The notes: generated by a model not told the origin, from the sequence alone. 64,000 bases of DNA from Rhizobium leguminosarum bv. trifolii WSM1325 (GCA_000023185.1 CP001622.1:2294001-2358000), one strand, 5' to 3'. Counted from the first letter of the stretch, positions 53,755 to 62,889 are shown. Numbers and translations are program-made.

Positions 53755-53928
53755 GCCCGTTTCTCCGGTTGATCAATCGGCCATAATTTCTAACCTATAT
53801 GCTTATTTTAATTAAGTGGACCTGAAGAAAACGGCACCTTAGCCTTACATTCGCAAGCGGGGCATCGGTTCGAAAAAAGCCAAGATTGCCCGCCATCTCA
53901 AGAGACGAGTCACGGGGATATCGACAGG

Positions 53929-54543
53929 ATGCAGCAGAGCGGCGTGCCCTATTTCAGCCAATGGGAAACACCCGGCATGACGTTGCCGGTGCTTGCCGAG
54001 GGATCGCAGGCCTTGCTCGGCGATCCACTCTGGCGCCATTCGGGAGCCGCGACGATCGAGGAGTATGCGCGCTGGGCGGTCAATGTCTGCGGCATGGCCT
54101 GCCTGAAGATGATCCTTGCCGCGCGTGGCGAAATCCATCCGACCCTCGAGCTTGCCCGCGCCTGCACCGCCTATGGCGGTTATGTCGTCAACGAGATCGA
54201 TGCAACGATCAAAGGACTGATCTACGCACCCTTCGTCCGATTCGCCGCCGACCGTTTCGGGCTTAGCGCGGAGACGATCACCGGCGTCGAGACATCGGCC
54301 ATTCCCGAGCTTCTGTCGAAGCGCCGGTTTTTCATCGCCTCGGTGAACTCGGGCATCCGCTGGCCGGAGCGCGAGCCGCCGTCGAAAGGCGGACATCTGG
54401 TGCTGGTGACGGCAGCCAGCGACGCGACAATCCGCTTTCACAACCCGTCCGGTCATGACGAAGCGAGCCAGGCCGATGTCACACTGCCGCTCGCCATTTT
54501 CGACCGTTTCTTCGCCAATCGCGGCATATCGGTCGACGCCTGA
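53929..54543 (+). CDS. C39-like cysteine peptidase-fold protein
   Basis: 204-aa protein of the peptidase C39-like family. The predicted catalytic triad is intact: Cys54 in NVCGMACLKM, His156 in KGGHLVLVT and Asn172 in RFHNPSG, and PYFSQWE near the start matches the oxyanion-hole Gln region. It has no signal peptide or ABC domains, so it is a stand-alone cytoplasmic enzyme, perhaps a peptidase or deamidase. First gene of an operon with a D-Ala-D-Ala ligase and a P-loop ATPase, divergent from the LysR gene. Substrate unknown. Confidence 0.8.
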   Translation: MQQSGVPYFSQWETPGMTLPVLAEGSQALLGDPLWRHSGAATIEEYARWAVNVCGMACLKMILAARGEIHPTLELARACTAYGGYVVNEIDATIKGLIYAPFVRFAADRFGLSAETITGVETSAIPELLSKRRFFIASVNSGIRWPEREPPSKGGHLVLVTAASDATIRFHNPSGHDEASQADVTLPLAIFDRFFANRGISVDA

Positions 54544-54577
54544 CCTTTTTCAACACCAGATCGTTTCGGAGCCTTTC

Positions 54578-55654
54578 ATGACCCCATCCCCAAACAGGCT
54601 GCGCATTGCCGTGCTCTTCGGCGGCCGCTCGGCCGAGCATGAGGTTTCCGTGCTCTCGGCAACCAATGTCATGGGTGCACTCAAGCCCGAGAAATACGAC
54701 GCCGTCCCTGTCTTCATCACGCGCGAGGGGCAATGGCTGCTGAGCAATTTCGAGGACGGTATACTGGCGACGCCTTCATCGGGCACGGAAATCTGCCTGG
54801 TGCCGGGTGGGCACGGCCGGATGCTGGCGATGCCGGCTCATGGCGCGCCGCATGAGCTGGCGAGGATCGACATCCTGTTTCCCGTGCTGCACGGCCCGCA
54901 TGGCGAGGACGGATCGGTGCAGGGCGCTACGGAGGTGGCCCGCGTCCCACTCGCCGGTTGCGGCATCCTCGGTTCGGCCGCAGCGCTCGACAAGGACATC
55001 GCCAAACGCCTGCTGAGGGCAGCGGGCCTGCCGGTGGCGCGCGCGGTGACGATCCATGAGGGTGCCGCCCCTTCACTGGCAGCCTTGGAAGGTGAGCTCG
55101 GCCTGCCGCTCTTCATCAAGCCTGCGCGCCAGGGATCGTCGGTCGGCGTCGCCAAGGTCCATGCCAGCCAGGAATTCGCGCCCGCCCTTACTGAGGCCTT
55201 CCGCCACGATCGCACGCTGCTCGCCGAGGAATTCGTGCGCGGCCGTGAGATCGAATTCAGCGTCTTGGAAGATACGGCAGGAGAACTCTTCGTCTCTCGG
55301 CCGGGCGAGATCGTGCCGGCCGAAAGCCACGGCTTCTATAGTTACGATGCCAAATATATCGACGAGAAAGGTGCTGTGCTGAAAGTGCCGGCCGAACTGC
55401 CGCAGGAGATCGAGACCGCCATGCGCGACGTGGCCTCAAAAGCCTTCAGAGCCGTCGGCTGCGATGGCATGGCCCGCATTGACTTCTTCCTGACGGATGA
55501 CATGCAGTTCCTCGTCAATGAAATCAACACCATCCCCGGCTTTACCGATATCAGCATGTATTCCAAGGCGATGGCGGCAAGCGGCGTCACCTACGCCGAA
55601 ATCATCGACCGCCTGGTGGATCACGGCCTGGCGCGGAGCCGACGGGCCGCCTGA
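54578..55654 (+). CDS. ddl: D-alanine--D-alanine ligase (DdlA-like)
   Basis: 358-aa ATP-grasp enzyme joining two D-Ala for peptidoglycan. N-terminal RIAVLFGGRSAEHEVSVLSA, DILFPVLHGPHGEDGSVQG, ATP-grasp LPLFIKPARQGSSVGVAKV, the omega-loop region FYSYDAKYIDEKG (Tyr of D-Ala-type ligases) and NEINTIPGFTDISMYSK are all intact. The omega-loop does not look like D-lactate or D-serine ligases. It sits outside a mur/fts cluster, so it is probably a second Ddl. ATG 54578 follows GGAG by 6 bases; the long upstream extension overlaps the C39-like gene. Confidence 0.92.
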   Translation: MTPSPNRLRIAVLFGGRSAEHEVSVLSATNVMGALKPEKYDAVPVFITREGQWLLSNFEDGILATPSSGTEICLVPGGHGRMLAMPAHGAPHELARIDILFPVLHGPHGEDGSVQGATEVARVPLAGCGILGSAAALDKDIAKRLLRAAGLPVARAVTIHEGAAPSLAALEGELGLPLFIKPARQGSSVGVAKVHASQEFAPALTEAFRHDRTLLAEEFVRGREIEFSVLEDTAGELFVSRPGEIVPAESHGFYSYDAKYIDEKGAVLKVPAELPQEIETAMRDVASKAFRAVGCDGMARIDFFLTDDMQFLVNEINTIPGFTDISMYSKAMAASGVTYAEIIDRLVDHGLARSRRAA

Positions 55655-55669
55655 GACGGGAGCTTGATC

Positions 55670-56215
55670 ATGAACAGGCTGGTCTTGATTTCGGGATGTT
55701 CCGGCGGCGGAAAATCGACACTGCTTGCAGAACTTGCCGCCCGCGGTCATTCCATCGTCGAAGAACCCGGCCGGCGGATCGTCAAACAGGAACTCGAGGG
55801 CGACGGCGCAGCCCTGCCCTGGGTCGACATGGCGGCCTTTGCTCGCCGCGCAATCGAGATGGCGATGGCCGACCACACGGCGGCGCGTGAGCAGTCCGGC
55901 TGGACGTTTTTCGATCGTGGGCTGATCGATGCGGCGGCAGCGCTGCAGCACCTGACCGGAGAACAGGTCCTGGAGAAATTGAGCGCCGCCCACCGCTATC
56001 ACCAGAGGGTTTTTCTCACGCCGCCATGGCCCGAAATCTACACGACCGACCCCGAGCGGCGCCATGGCTTCGACGAGGCGGTCGCCGAATATGATCGACT
56101 TGCCGCCGTCTATCCGACGCTCGGCTACGACGTCGTCACGCTGCCGAAAATCGTGGTCGCCGACCGGGCGGATTTCATCCTCGACTGCCTCTCTCCGGAA
56201 ACGAGGCAGCAGTAG
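55670..56215 (+). CDS. P-loop AAA-family ATPase/kinase-like protein
   Basis: 181-aa nucleotide-binding protein with Walker A SGCSGGGKSTLL at residues 7-18, then the EEPGRRIVKQEL region, WTFFDRGLIDAAA (Walker B-like Asp) and RVFLTPPWPEIYTTDPERR lid. This is the AAA_28/NadR-kinase-like architecture, which suggests a small-molecule kinase more than a mechanical ATPase. ATG 55670 follows GGGAG by 7 bases and lies 15 bp after the ligase stop, so it is co-transcribed. Substrate unknown. Confidence 0.83.
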   Translation: MNRLVLISGCSGGGKSTLLAELAARGHSIVEEPGRRIVKQELEGDGAALPWVDMAAFARRAIEMAMADHTAAREQSGWTFFDRGLIDAAAALQHLTGEQVLEKLSAAHRYHQRVFLTPPWPEIYTTDPERRHGFDEAVAEYDRLAAVYPTLGYDVVTLPKIVVADRADFILDCLSPETRQQ

Positions 56216-56258
56216 ACGAGATCGTTAGGGTCTCTCTCGGCCGCCTTCTCGAAGGGGC

Positions 56259-56876
56259 TCAGCGCCTCCGAAAAACGCACCACTGGAACGACTGCCGGCC
56301 GCCACCCGGTGTCGTGTGTTCCTCCCGCCAGTCATGCTGAAGCGCGAAGGTGGACGAGAATTCGGTCGCAAGCGCCACCGCGTCGTAACGCTGGACCGGC
56401 AAGCCGCTGCACCGTTCCGGCCCGTCCGGCGCGAAGGTCGCGATGATCACGACGCTGCCCGGCGCCGTGCCGGTTTCGAGTGCTCGACGATAGGCCAGCC
56501 GCTGCTCTGGCTCGGTGAGGAAGTGAAAGACGGCGCGGTCGTGCCACACATCGTAATGGCGGTCGGGCTGCCATGACGTGACGTCGGCAACCACCCAGGC
56601 GATGCGGGCGGCTTCATCCCGCAGCCGCGCCTTGGCGACTTCGAGCGCCGGCGCGGCTATGTCGAGGACGGTGAGGTCGGACCACCCGCGCTCGACAAGA
56701 CGGTCGACAAGGCTCGATGCGCCGCCGCCTACATCGATCAGCGAGGCCGTGGCCGGCAGTTGCAGCGCGTCAAGCGCCTGCAAGGAAGGCCCGGGCGTCG
56801 GCTGATACCAGCTGACGCTGTCGGCAGATTTCGTCCGATAGACCTCGTCCCAGTGTTCCCGCTTCTCGCCTGTCAT
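56259..56876 (-). CDS. Class I SAM-dependent methyltransferase
   Basis: 205-aa cytoplasmic methyltransferase: EHWDEVYRTKSADSVSWYQPTPGPSL at the N-terminus (a conserved family start), motif I SLIDVGGGASSLVDRL, motif II LTVLDIAAPALEVA and DVWHDRAVFHFLTEP. The pattern is that of a common bacterial family related to tellurite/thiopurine methyltransferases, but the substrate is unknown. It is convergent with the P-loop ATPase gene. Confidence 0.87.
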   Translation of the reverse strand: MTGEKREHWDEVYRTKSADSVSWYQPTPGPSLQALDALQLPATASLIDVGGGASSLVDRLVERGWSDLTVLDIAAPALEVAKARLRDEAARIAWVVADVTSWQPDRHYDVWHDRAVFHFLTEPEQRLAYRRALETGTAPGSVVIIATFAPDGPERCSGLPVQRYDAVALATEFSSTFALQHDWREEHTTPGGGRQSFQWCVFRRR

Positions 56877-56980
56877 CCGATATCCCCATCTCTTGCAGAG
56901 CCCGATTCCCTAACCGATCAACATGTAGGGACTGAGACGTCTGCAACCAGTCGCAGTGTACCCAGGACCATGTTCTCCGT

Positions 56981-57489
56981 TCAGGAAGCGAAGTGACGAT
57001 AAACCAGATCCTTAGGGTCATCTCTGGGTGCAGCAGGATCGAGGCGTGCGCCCAGCCGTTCGGCAACGGCAGCGGATGCAGCATTGCCGGGAGCAATATA
57101 GCTGACCAGCGACGGCAGCTTGAGCGTCGCGAAGGCCCAGTTGCGCAGCGCCAAGGCCGCTTCGGTCGCATAGCCTCTGCCCTCGTATTCCTCGTAGACG
57201 AACCAGCCCAATTCCTTTTCGGGAAAGAGCGGTCCGTGATTGATCCCCACCTGACCGACGCATTCGCCGGTTTCGCCAAGCTCGATCGTCAGCGCTCCGT
57301 GCCCGAAAAGCTGCCACAGAGCGACGTCGTGACAGAACATCCCCCACGCCGCGCGCAGATCGAACGGACCACCCATTCCGATCGATCGCGGCGACGCCAT
57401 GATCTGCGCATAGGCGGCGAAATCGCGATGTCAGGCATGCGGAGCCTGAGACGCTCGGTTCGAATGGTTATCGCGCCCGCTTCGGACAA
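56981..57489 (-). pseudogene. GNAT acetyltransferase gene with a frameshift
   Basis: The N-terminal part (AGAITIRTERLRLRMPD, from TTG 57489 with GAGAAGG upstream) and the rest (DFAAYAQIMASPRS onward, to HFAS at 56981) lie in different frames. One missing base at about 57430 would join them into a normal protein of about 169 aa with the acetyl-CoA motif YEEYEGRGYATEAALAL. It resembles the RimJ/RimL-type GNATs. Either the gene is inactivated or the sequence has an error. The restart ATG 57400 would give a product lacking the first strand. Confidence 0.75.
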
Positions 57490-57542
57490 GTCGCCTTCTC
57501 TGTCAGGTTGGGTTTGGAGTTTCGGCCGTTGAACGAAATATT

Positions 57543-58037
57543 CTAGCTTTCAAATGCCGAGGCGAATTGCAACGTCCCGCTTGGCGGAGATCCGCGAAAA
57601 ACAATCCTCTGCACGAGCCGCGTATCGAGGTCGAGATACTCCAGTTGTCCATCGCTGCTGAAACCGACACGGCTGTAGATCTCGGGATTGCCGATCAGGG
57701 CGCATCCGCTGGCGCCCATCTCGTTCAACAATTCGAGACCCCGTGCAATCATCGCCTTGCCGATGCCCTGCCGCTGTCTCTCCGGCTTGACCGATATCGG
57801 CCCCAGCCCGAACCAGCCGTCATGCGCGCCGTTGATCGTCACCGGCGAAAACGCCACATGCCCGAGAATCTCGCCGCCCTGCTCGGCCACCAGCGATATC
57901 TTGAGATCGCCCGCCGCACGAAGTCTTCGGACAATTTCCGCTTCCGTACCGTCGCTGTAGGGCATCGGCTTGAAGGCGGTCGAGGTCAGATCATGAATCG
58001 CATCGATATCATCAGGCGTTTCGTCTCGGATAAGCAT
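57543..58037 (-). CDS. GNAT-family N-acetyltransferase (YhbS-like)
   Basis: 164-aa acetyltransferase: MLIRDETPDDIDAIHDLTSTAF start, acetyl-CoA motif A ISVKPERQRQGIGKAMIARGLE and GASGCALIGNPEIYSRVGF, which marks the YhbS/COG3153 group. I use ATG 58037, since GAGGAA lies 9 bases upstream; a TTG at 58046 leaves no room for a ribosome site. The acceptor substrate is unknown. Divergent from the VOC gene. Confidence 0.87.
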   Translation of the reverse strand: MLIRDETPDDIDAIHDLTSTAFKPMPYSDGTEAEIVRRLRAAGDLKISLVAEQGGEILGHVAFSPVTINGAHDGWFGLGPISVKPERQRQGIGKAMIARGLELLNEMGASGCALIGNPEIYSRVGFSSDGQLEYLDLDTRLVQRIVFRGSPPSGTLQFASAFES

Positions 58038-58288
58038 CTCTGTCAATTCCTCAAGCGCGTTGTCGTCAGGGCTGCCCGTACAAACAATGTCTTATCCCAT
58101 TGAAACGGAGTGTCGTAGATCCCACGAAAATCTCGCGGAGATTCCGCTACCCCCTCTTCCGAAGAGGATTCCGAGGCTATAGACCTAAGCTCGTGGGCAC
58201 CGTCCTGCTGATCGAAACATCGGAGCGTACCATCTCTGTCGGCACCGTCCGGAAGGTGGTTTGCGTCTTCGCAATCAGAGGTTCTGCG

Positions 58289-58666
58289 ATGAATGATATC
58301 GCCGATCACGGTGTTCGTTTCGGACGAATTGCCGCCATGCTGCCGGTCAAGGACATGACCAAGGCCTATGATTTTTACGCCAATATCCTCGGCTTCAAGA
58401 AAACATTCGAGAACGGCAATCCTGTCGGCTTCATGATCCTGAAGCGCGATCAGGGTGAAGTGCATCTCACCTTGCAGCCGAACCACAAGGCTGCAGACTT
58501 CAATGTTGCCCACCTGATGGTCGACAATGTCGATGCCCTGCACACGGTTTGCCAGCAATATGGGCTGAGAATCATCAAGAGCCTTCAGGACAAGGACTAC
58601 GGATTGCGGGCCTTCGTGTTTGAAGACCCCGACGGCAACCGTATTGACGTTGGCCAACCGATCTAA
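58289..58666 (+). CDS. VOC-family (glyoxalase/bleomycin-resistance-like) protein
   Basis: 125-aa single VOC domain: AAMLPVKDMTKAYDFYANILGF at the N-terminus, then GEVHLTLQPNHKAADFN and the C-terminal FVFEDPDGNRIDVGQ, with candidate metal ligands His and Glu at the usual strands. It would work as a dimer. It may bind or transform a small molecule or antibiotic; no specific assignment is possible. ATG 58289 follows AGAGG by 7 bases; the longer open frame upstream covers the divergent control region. Confidence 0.85.
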   Translation: MNDIADHGVRFGRIAAMLPVKDMTKAYDFYANILGFKKTFENGNPVGFMILKRDQGEVHLTLQPNHKAADFNVAHLMVDNVDALHTVCQQYGLRIIKSLQDKDYGLRAFVFEDPDGNRIDVGQPI

Positions 58667-58741
58667 GCCAGCCATGAGAAGTGGATGGGGATACTGTCCC
58701 CATCCAACTTTCGGGCACATTCCCGGATTTCGCAGTGCTCG

Positions 58742-59506
58742 TCATTTGAGTCGAGCACCTGCATCTTGTCCATCACAGGGAAAGTCGAAGACCAGCAAGC
58801 CGGGCTCCTCCAGCGGCAGTTGCGCCACGACCTGCCCTTCCTGGTTCAGCACCGCCGTCGGCCCCCAGGCGATGCGCCCGTCGTGCTCGCCCGTCACGTC
58901 GGACGATATCAGCCACAAGCCTGTCTCGCGGCATCTTTCACCTCGAACGGCATTATGCAGCGGCTTGAATATTTCCGCCTTTTCCCGTGGCATCATGTTG
59001 TTGGACAGGCATAGGATCAGCGACGCGCCAGACGCGGCGACCTTTGCGGCCGCTTCCGGAAAATTGGTGTCGTAGCAGATGTTGATCCCGTAGCGTAGGG
59101 CACCGATCGCAAAGAGCGGACTGTCTTTTCCTGCCTCGAAAGCCCGTTCGCCACGCAACAGGTGGGCCTTCCGGTAGCGGCCGAGGAGAACGCCGCGCTC
59201 GACGACGACGGCGGTGTTGAACAATCGCCCGTCATCGATCTCGATCAGCCCCATGACCAGCACCGGTCCCGACTTCGGCAACCGATCCAGGACCGCCGCG
59301 AACTCGGCCGATGCGAGATCGAAGGCAACACACCGCGCCGATCGTTCATCGGTCAGGTAGCCCTGCAGAAAACCTTCTGGAAAGACCAGCAGGACCACGC
59401 CATCAGCCTCGGCGAGCGCCGCGACCCTAACCGCATAATCCAAGGCCGCTCCGACATTCTCCCGAAATTCCGGCGTCTGCGCGGCGGCTATCCGAATGCT
59501 CGTCAC
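58742..59506 (-). CDS. Carbon-nitrogen hydrolase (nitrilase superfamily)
   Basis: 254-aa cytoplasmic hydrolase with the superfamily triad intact: Glu44 (LVFPEGFLQGY), Lys113 (GRYRKAHLL) and Cys144 (INICYDTNFPE). The branch is amidase-like (omega-amidase, carbamoylase or predicted deaminated-glutathione amidase), and the substrate is open. Separated from gnd by a rho-independent terminator, so it is its own transcript. Confidence 0.88.
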   Translation of the reverse strand: MTSIRIAAAQTPEFRENVGAALDYAVRVAALAEADGVVLLVFPEGFLQGYLTDERSARCVAFDLASAEFAAVLDRLPKSGPVLVMGLIEIDDGRLFNTAVVVERGVLLGRYRKAHLLRGERAFEAGKDSPLFAIGALRYGINICYDTNFPEAAAKVAASGASLILCLSNNMMPREKAEIFKPLHNAVRGERCRETGLWLISSDVTGEHDGRIAWGPTAVLNQEGQVVAQLPLEEPGLLVFDFPCDGQDAGARLK

Positions 59507-59540
59507 TTAGATCTCCGGGTTCTCGGCCGCGGCATCTCAG

Positions 59541-59568
59541 CAAAAGGCCCGGCACTGTGGCCGGGCCT
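59541..59568 (-). terminator. Rho-independent terminator after gnd
   Basis: Stem AGGCCCGGC/GCCGGGCCT with a 6-base loop, followed on the minus strand by TTTTG. It lies 22 bp past the gnd stop. Confidence 0.8.
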
Positions 59569-59590
59569 CTCCTTGAAAAATCGGAAAACC

Positions 59591-61021
59591 TCAGAAGGTC
59601 GAGGCACCGCTGCCCCAGGGGCCGTGGTGGAAATCCCTACCATCAAGGCGGTCGAAGCCGTGGGCGCCGAAGAAGTCGCGCTGTGCCTGGATGAGGTTTG
59701 CCGTTCCCCTGCCCTGGCGATAGGCGTCGAAATAGGTCAGCGCCGAGGTCAGCGCCGGCACCGGCAGGCCGGCGGCAATCGCGGCACCGACGACACGGCG
59801 CAGCGCCGGGACCGATTCCTTGACCATGTCGGAGAAGGCTGGCGTGACGATGAGGTTTGCAGCATCAGGCGCCTTGGTAAAGGCCGAGGTGATCTCGTCG
59901 AGGAACTGCGAGCGGATGATGCAGCCGGCACGCCAGATCCTGGCAATCGTCGGCATCGGCAGTGACCAGTTGAACTCGCGCGACGCTTCCGCCATCACCG
60001 CGAAGCCCTGCGCATAGGCGCCGATCTTGGCGGCAAACAGCGCCAGTTCGAGATCCTTGTTGAGCTCGGGGCCGTAAGCGATCGGGAAGGACACGGCCTG
60101 CGTCCCGAAGATCTTTTCGGCGGCTTCGCGCTGCGATTTCATCGAGGAGAGGCTGCGGGCGGCGACCGCGGCTTCGATCGCCGTTGCCGGAATGCCCATG
60201 TTCTGCGCCTCGATCGCCGACCACTTGCCGGTACCCTTCTGGCCGGCCTTGTCGAGGATCATATCGACCATCGGCCCGCCGGAAACCGGATCGGTTGCGG
60301 CAAGCACCTTCTCGGAGATTTCGATCAGGTAGGAGTTCAGCCGGCCCTTGTTCCATTCGCCGAAGATGCCGGAGATTTCGGAGGCACTCTTGCCGAGGCC
60401 GTCGCGCAGGATGCCGTAGATTTCGGCGATCATCTGCATGTCGGCATATTCGATGCCGTTGTGGATGGTCTTGACGAAATGGCCGGCGCCGTCATTGCCG
60501 AGCCAGGCGACGCAGGGCTCGTCATTGTAACGGGCGGCAATCGAGGTCAGCACCTTCTCGACGCGCTTCCAGGACTCTTCAGTGCCGCCGACCATGATCG
60601 ACGGGCCGTGGCGCGCACCTTCTTCGCCGCCGGAAACACCCATGCCGATGAAGGTCAGATCGGTATTCTTCAGCCGATCGAAGCGGGCGACGGTGTCGCG
60701 GAAATTGGCGTTGCCGGCATCGATCATGATGTCGCCCTTGGAGAGATGCGGGCGCAGCAGCTCCATCTGCTGGTCGACGGGCTCGCCCGCCTTGATCATG
60801 ATGATGATCGGGCGCGGCGGCCGGATCGCATCGACGAATTCCTCGATGGTCTTGCAAGGAATGATCTGCTTCTTCAGATCGCCGGCGCTTTCGTAGAATT
60901 CGTCGGTTTTCTCCGGCGTGCGGTTGAAGACCGCGATTTTATTGCCTTTCTCCGCGATGTTGAGCGCCAGGTTGGAGCCCATGACCGCAAGGCCGATCAG
61001 TCCGATTTCTGCCTTTTCCAC
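59591..61021 (-). CDS. gnd: 6-phosphogluconate dehydrogenase, NADP-dependent, decarboxylating
   Basis: 476-aa enzyme of the oxidative pentose-phosphate pathway, converting 6-phosphogluconate to ribulose-5-phosphate with CO2 and NADPH. Rossmann motif GLIGLAVMGSNLALNIAEKG, substrate motifs IGMGVSGGEEGARHGPSIM and AGHFVKTIHNGIEYADMQ (catalytic Lys, with Glu after it), and C-terminal DFFGAHGFDR are all present. The start is GTG 61021, preceded by GGAGG at 6 bases, giving the usual length; the open frame continues to 61210 without another ribosome site. Divergent from the AraC-like gene. Confidence 0.95.
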   Translation of the reverse strand: MEKAEIGLIGLAVMGSNLALNIAEKGNKIAVFNRTPEKTDEFYESAGDLKKQIIPCKTIEEFVDAIRPPRPIIIMIKAGEPVDQQMELLRPHLSKGDIMIDAGNANFRDTVARFDRLKNTDLTFIGMGVSGGEEGARHGPSIMVGGTEESWKRVEKVLTSIAARYNDEPCVAWLGNDGAGHFVKTIHNGIEYADMQMIAEIYGILRDGLGKSASEISGIFGEWNKGRLNSYLIEISEKVLAATDPVSGGPMVDMILDKAGQKGTGKWSAIEAQNMGIPATAIEAAVAARSLSSMKSQREAAEKIFGTQAVSFPIAYGPELNKDLELALFAAKIGAYAQGFAVMAEASREFNWSLPMPTIARIWRAGCIIRSQFLDEITSAFTKAPDAANLIVTPAFSDMVKESVPALRRVVGAAIAAGLPVPALTSALTYFDAYRQGRGTANLIQAQRDFFGAHGFDRLDGRDFHHGPWGSGASTF

Positions 61022-61253
61022 GACAAACCTCCGATGTGTCATTTGGACCGGTGTTGTGGCACTGTCTCGGTCAAACGGCAAGTCTCGCAAGGGTCTAATC
61101 GGTTCGCAAAAGCCAATGAAATGAAGCTTGCAATATCGCCGCTTGTCCGACAACCCGCCGGCTGGCGCCCAGTCCGGAAGCCCTGAGTTTTTCGTGCGCC
61201 CTGCCCGCAATGCCCTATCTCATGTTATCATCAGGGCATCGGGAGATATCACA

Positions 61254-62045
61254 TTGTCATCGGGAAGACGAAAAGATACGGCTCTCCTGGCGGCCCGCGC
61301 CGGCCAGTACCGCGAGGCTATGCCGCCGCCGGCGCTGCGACGCCATTTCAGCCGCCTCTGGTCGCATGCGCTGCATGACGGACCGCCGGCAATGGTGGCG
61401 ATCGTGCCGGACGGCTATTGCGACCTGCTCTGGATCGACGGCCGGCTGGTCGTCGCCGGCCCTGACCGGACAGCGGCCTTTCCCGTCATCCGGCCGGGCG
61501 CGACTGTCATCGGCGCACGTTTTGCGCCCGGCGCCGCAGCACCCTGGCTGAAAACGCCGCTCTCGGCACTGGTCGGGTGCTCGGTGCCCCTTGCTGACAT
61601 CGGCCGAAAGGACACCGCCGAATTCGAAGCGCGGCTTGCGGATTGTCTCGACCCCCCGGCCGCCACGGCGCTGTTTAGCCGCCTGCTCGAAGAGACCGCG
61701 CGCAATGAGGAGGAGCCAGCCCGCGACGCCGCCATGATCTTCGCCGCCGCCGACAATGCTCGCCCGGTGTCCGGCCTGCTCGACCGCCTCGGCATGAGTG
61801 AAAGGCAGCTGCGCCGCCGCTGCCACCACCATTTCGGCTACGGCGCAAAGACGCTGGAACGGATTCGCCGGTTCCAGCGTTTCCTCGACCTCTGCCGCAG
61901 GTCGGGCGCTATGCCGCTTGCCCGCCTTGCGCTCGAAGCGGGCTTTGCCGACCAGCCCCACATGACACGCGAGGTCGGCGAGCTCTCGACGCTGACACCT
62001 GCCGTCATTCTCGGCCAGCTCAGCATACGGCAAAGAGCCGATTGA
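61254..62045 (+). CDS. AraC-family regulator with an N-terminal DUF6597-like domain
   Basis: 263-aa regulator. The N-terminal half (YREAMPPPALRRHFSRLW, IVPDGYCDLLWIDGRLVVAG, GARFAPGAAAPWL) matches the DUF6597-like domain often seen before AraC helix-turn-helix domains; the C-terminal half holds LGMSERQLRRRCHHHFGYGAKTLERIRRFQRFLDL and LALEAGFADQPHMTREVGEL, the two helix-turn-helix motifs. The start is taken as TTG 61254 (GGGAG 8 bases upstream) rather than ATG 61319. It lies 70 bp upstream of the SRPBCC-VOC pair and probably regulates it. Confidence 0.83.
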   Translation: MSSGRRKDTALLAARAGQYREAMPPPALRRHFSRLWSHALHDGPPAMVAIVPDGYCDLLWIDGRLVVAGPDRTAAFPVIRPGATVIGARFAPGAAAPWLKTPLSALVGCSVPLADIGRKDTAEFEARLADCLDPPAATALFSRLLEETARNEEEPARDAAMIFAAADNARPVSGLLDRLGMSERQLRRRCHHHFGYGAKTLERIRRFQRFLDLCRRSGAMPLARLALEAGFADQPHMTREVGELSTLTPAVILGQLSIRQRAD

Positions 62046-62115
62046 CCGTTTTGTTCAAGACGCTGCTGGCCGGTCTGTTATTCTGACGAAACCAAATGCC
62101 AGGGACCTGCAAGCC

Positions 62116-62514
62116 ATGTCGACAATGCCCGCGAAAATCCTACACCTGTCGATAGAGCGCGACTGGCGCGACGTCTATGACTTCGCCGGCAAGCCAGAGA
62201 ACATGCCGCTCTGGGCCTCCGGCCTTGCGACCGGCTTAGAGACTCACGGCGCCGACTGGATCGCCCACGGCGCTCTCGGCAGCGTCAAGGTGAGCTTCGT
62301 TCCTGCCAATGAATTCGGCGTGATCGACCATACGGTGACGATCGAATCCGGCCTCAGGGTTTATAATGCTCTGCGCATCGTGCCGAACGGCGATGGCTGC
62401 GAGGTCATGTTCACGCTGCTGCGCCTACCCGGCATGACCGACACACAGTTTTCCGCCGATGCCGCCCATGTCGAGAAGGATCTCGCCATGCTGAAAGCCC
62501 TGATGGAGAGATAG
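62116..62514 (+). CDS. SRPBCC-family protein
   Basis: 132-aa START-like protein: KILHLSIERDWRDVYDFAGKPENMPLWASGLA begins with the helix-grip strand, followed by GLRVYNALRIVPNGDGCEVMFTLLRLPGM. A small ligand pocket is predicted; ligand unknown. Its stop is immediately followed (no gap) by the ATG of the VOC gene, so both are translationally coupled, and they are probably controlled by the AraC-like gene upstream. Confidence 0.83.
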   Translation: MSTMPAKILHLSIERDWRDVYDFAGKPENMPLWASGLATGLETHGADWIAHGALGSVKVSFVPANEFGVIDHTVTIESGLRVYNALRIVPNGDGCEVMFTLLRLPGMTDTQFSADAAHVEKDLAMLKALMER

Positions 62515-62877
62515 ATGGCCGAGAAGACAGAAAACCACGACCGCCGCATCGACTATGTCGAATTCAACGTCGCCGACATCGCCGCCGCCAAAGCCTTTTA
62601 CGGCTCGGCCTTCGGCTGGCGCTTCACCGATTACGGCCCCAATTATTGCGAATTCGACGATGGCCGGTTGAAGGGCGGCTTTTCCGATTTCGGACCGGTG
62701 CGGCCGGGCGGCGGCCCGCTCGTCGTCGTCTATGCCAGTGATCTGGAAGAAGTGCTGACCTCAGTCGAAAGAGCCGGCGGCACGATCTGCCGGCCGATCA
62801 CCGATTTTCCCGGCGGCCGTCGCTTCCACTTCCTCGACCGCGATGGTTACGAGCTCGCCGTCTGGGCGGCTGCTTAG
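62515..62877 (+). CDS. VOC-family protein
   Basis: 120-aa VOC protein: IDYVEFNVADIAAAKAFYGSAFGWRFTDYGPNY at the N-terminus, GPLVVVYASDLEEVLTSVERAGG, and RRFHFLDRDGYELAVW at the C-terminus. This matches the single-domain glyoxalase-like group often paired with SRPBCC genes. Two candidate metal ligands (Glu near residue 17 and Glu near the C-terminus) are visible; reaction unknown. Convergent with the PAS-domain gene. Confidence 0.87.
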   Translation: MAEKTENHDRRIDYVEFNVADIAAAKAFYGSAFGWRFTDYGPNYCEFDDGRLKGGFSDFGPVRPGGGPLVVVYASDLEEVLTSVERAGGTICRPITDFPGGRRFHFLDRDGYELAVWAAA

Positions 62878-62889
62878 CCAGACTGCCCG

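Noticed and set aside
57289..57489. Independent 66-aa protein at the start of the frameshifted GNAT
   Set aside because: Its first 20 residues are the normal GNAT N-terminus and the rest is out-of-frame nonsense, so it belongs to the broken gene.
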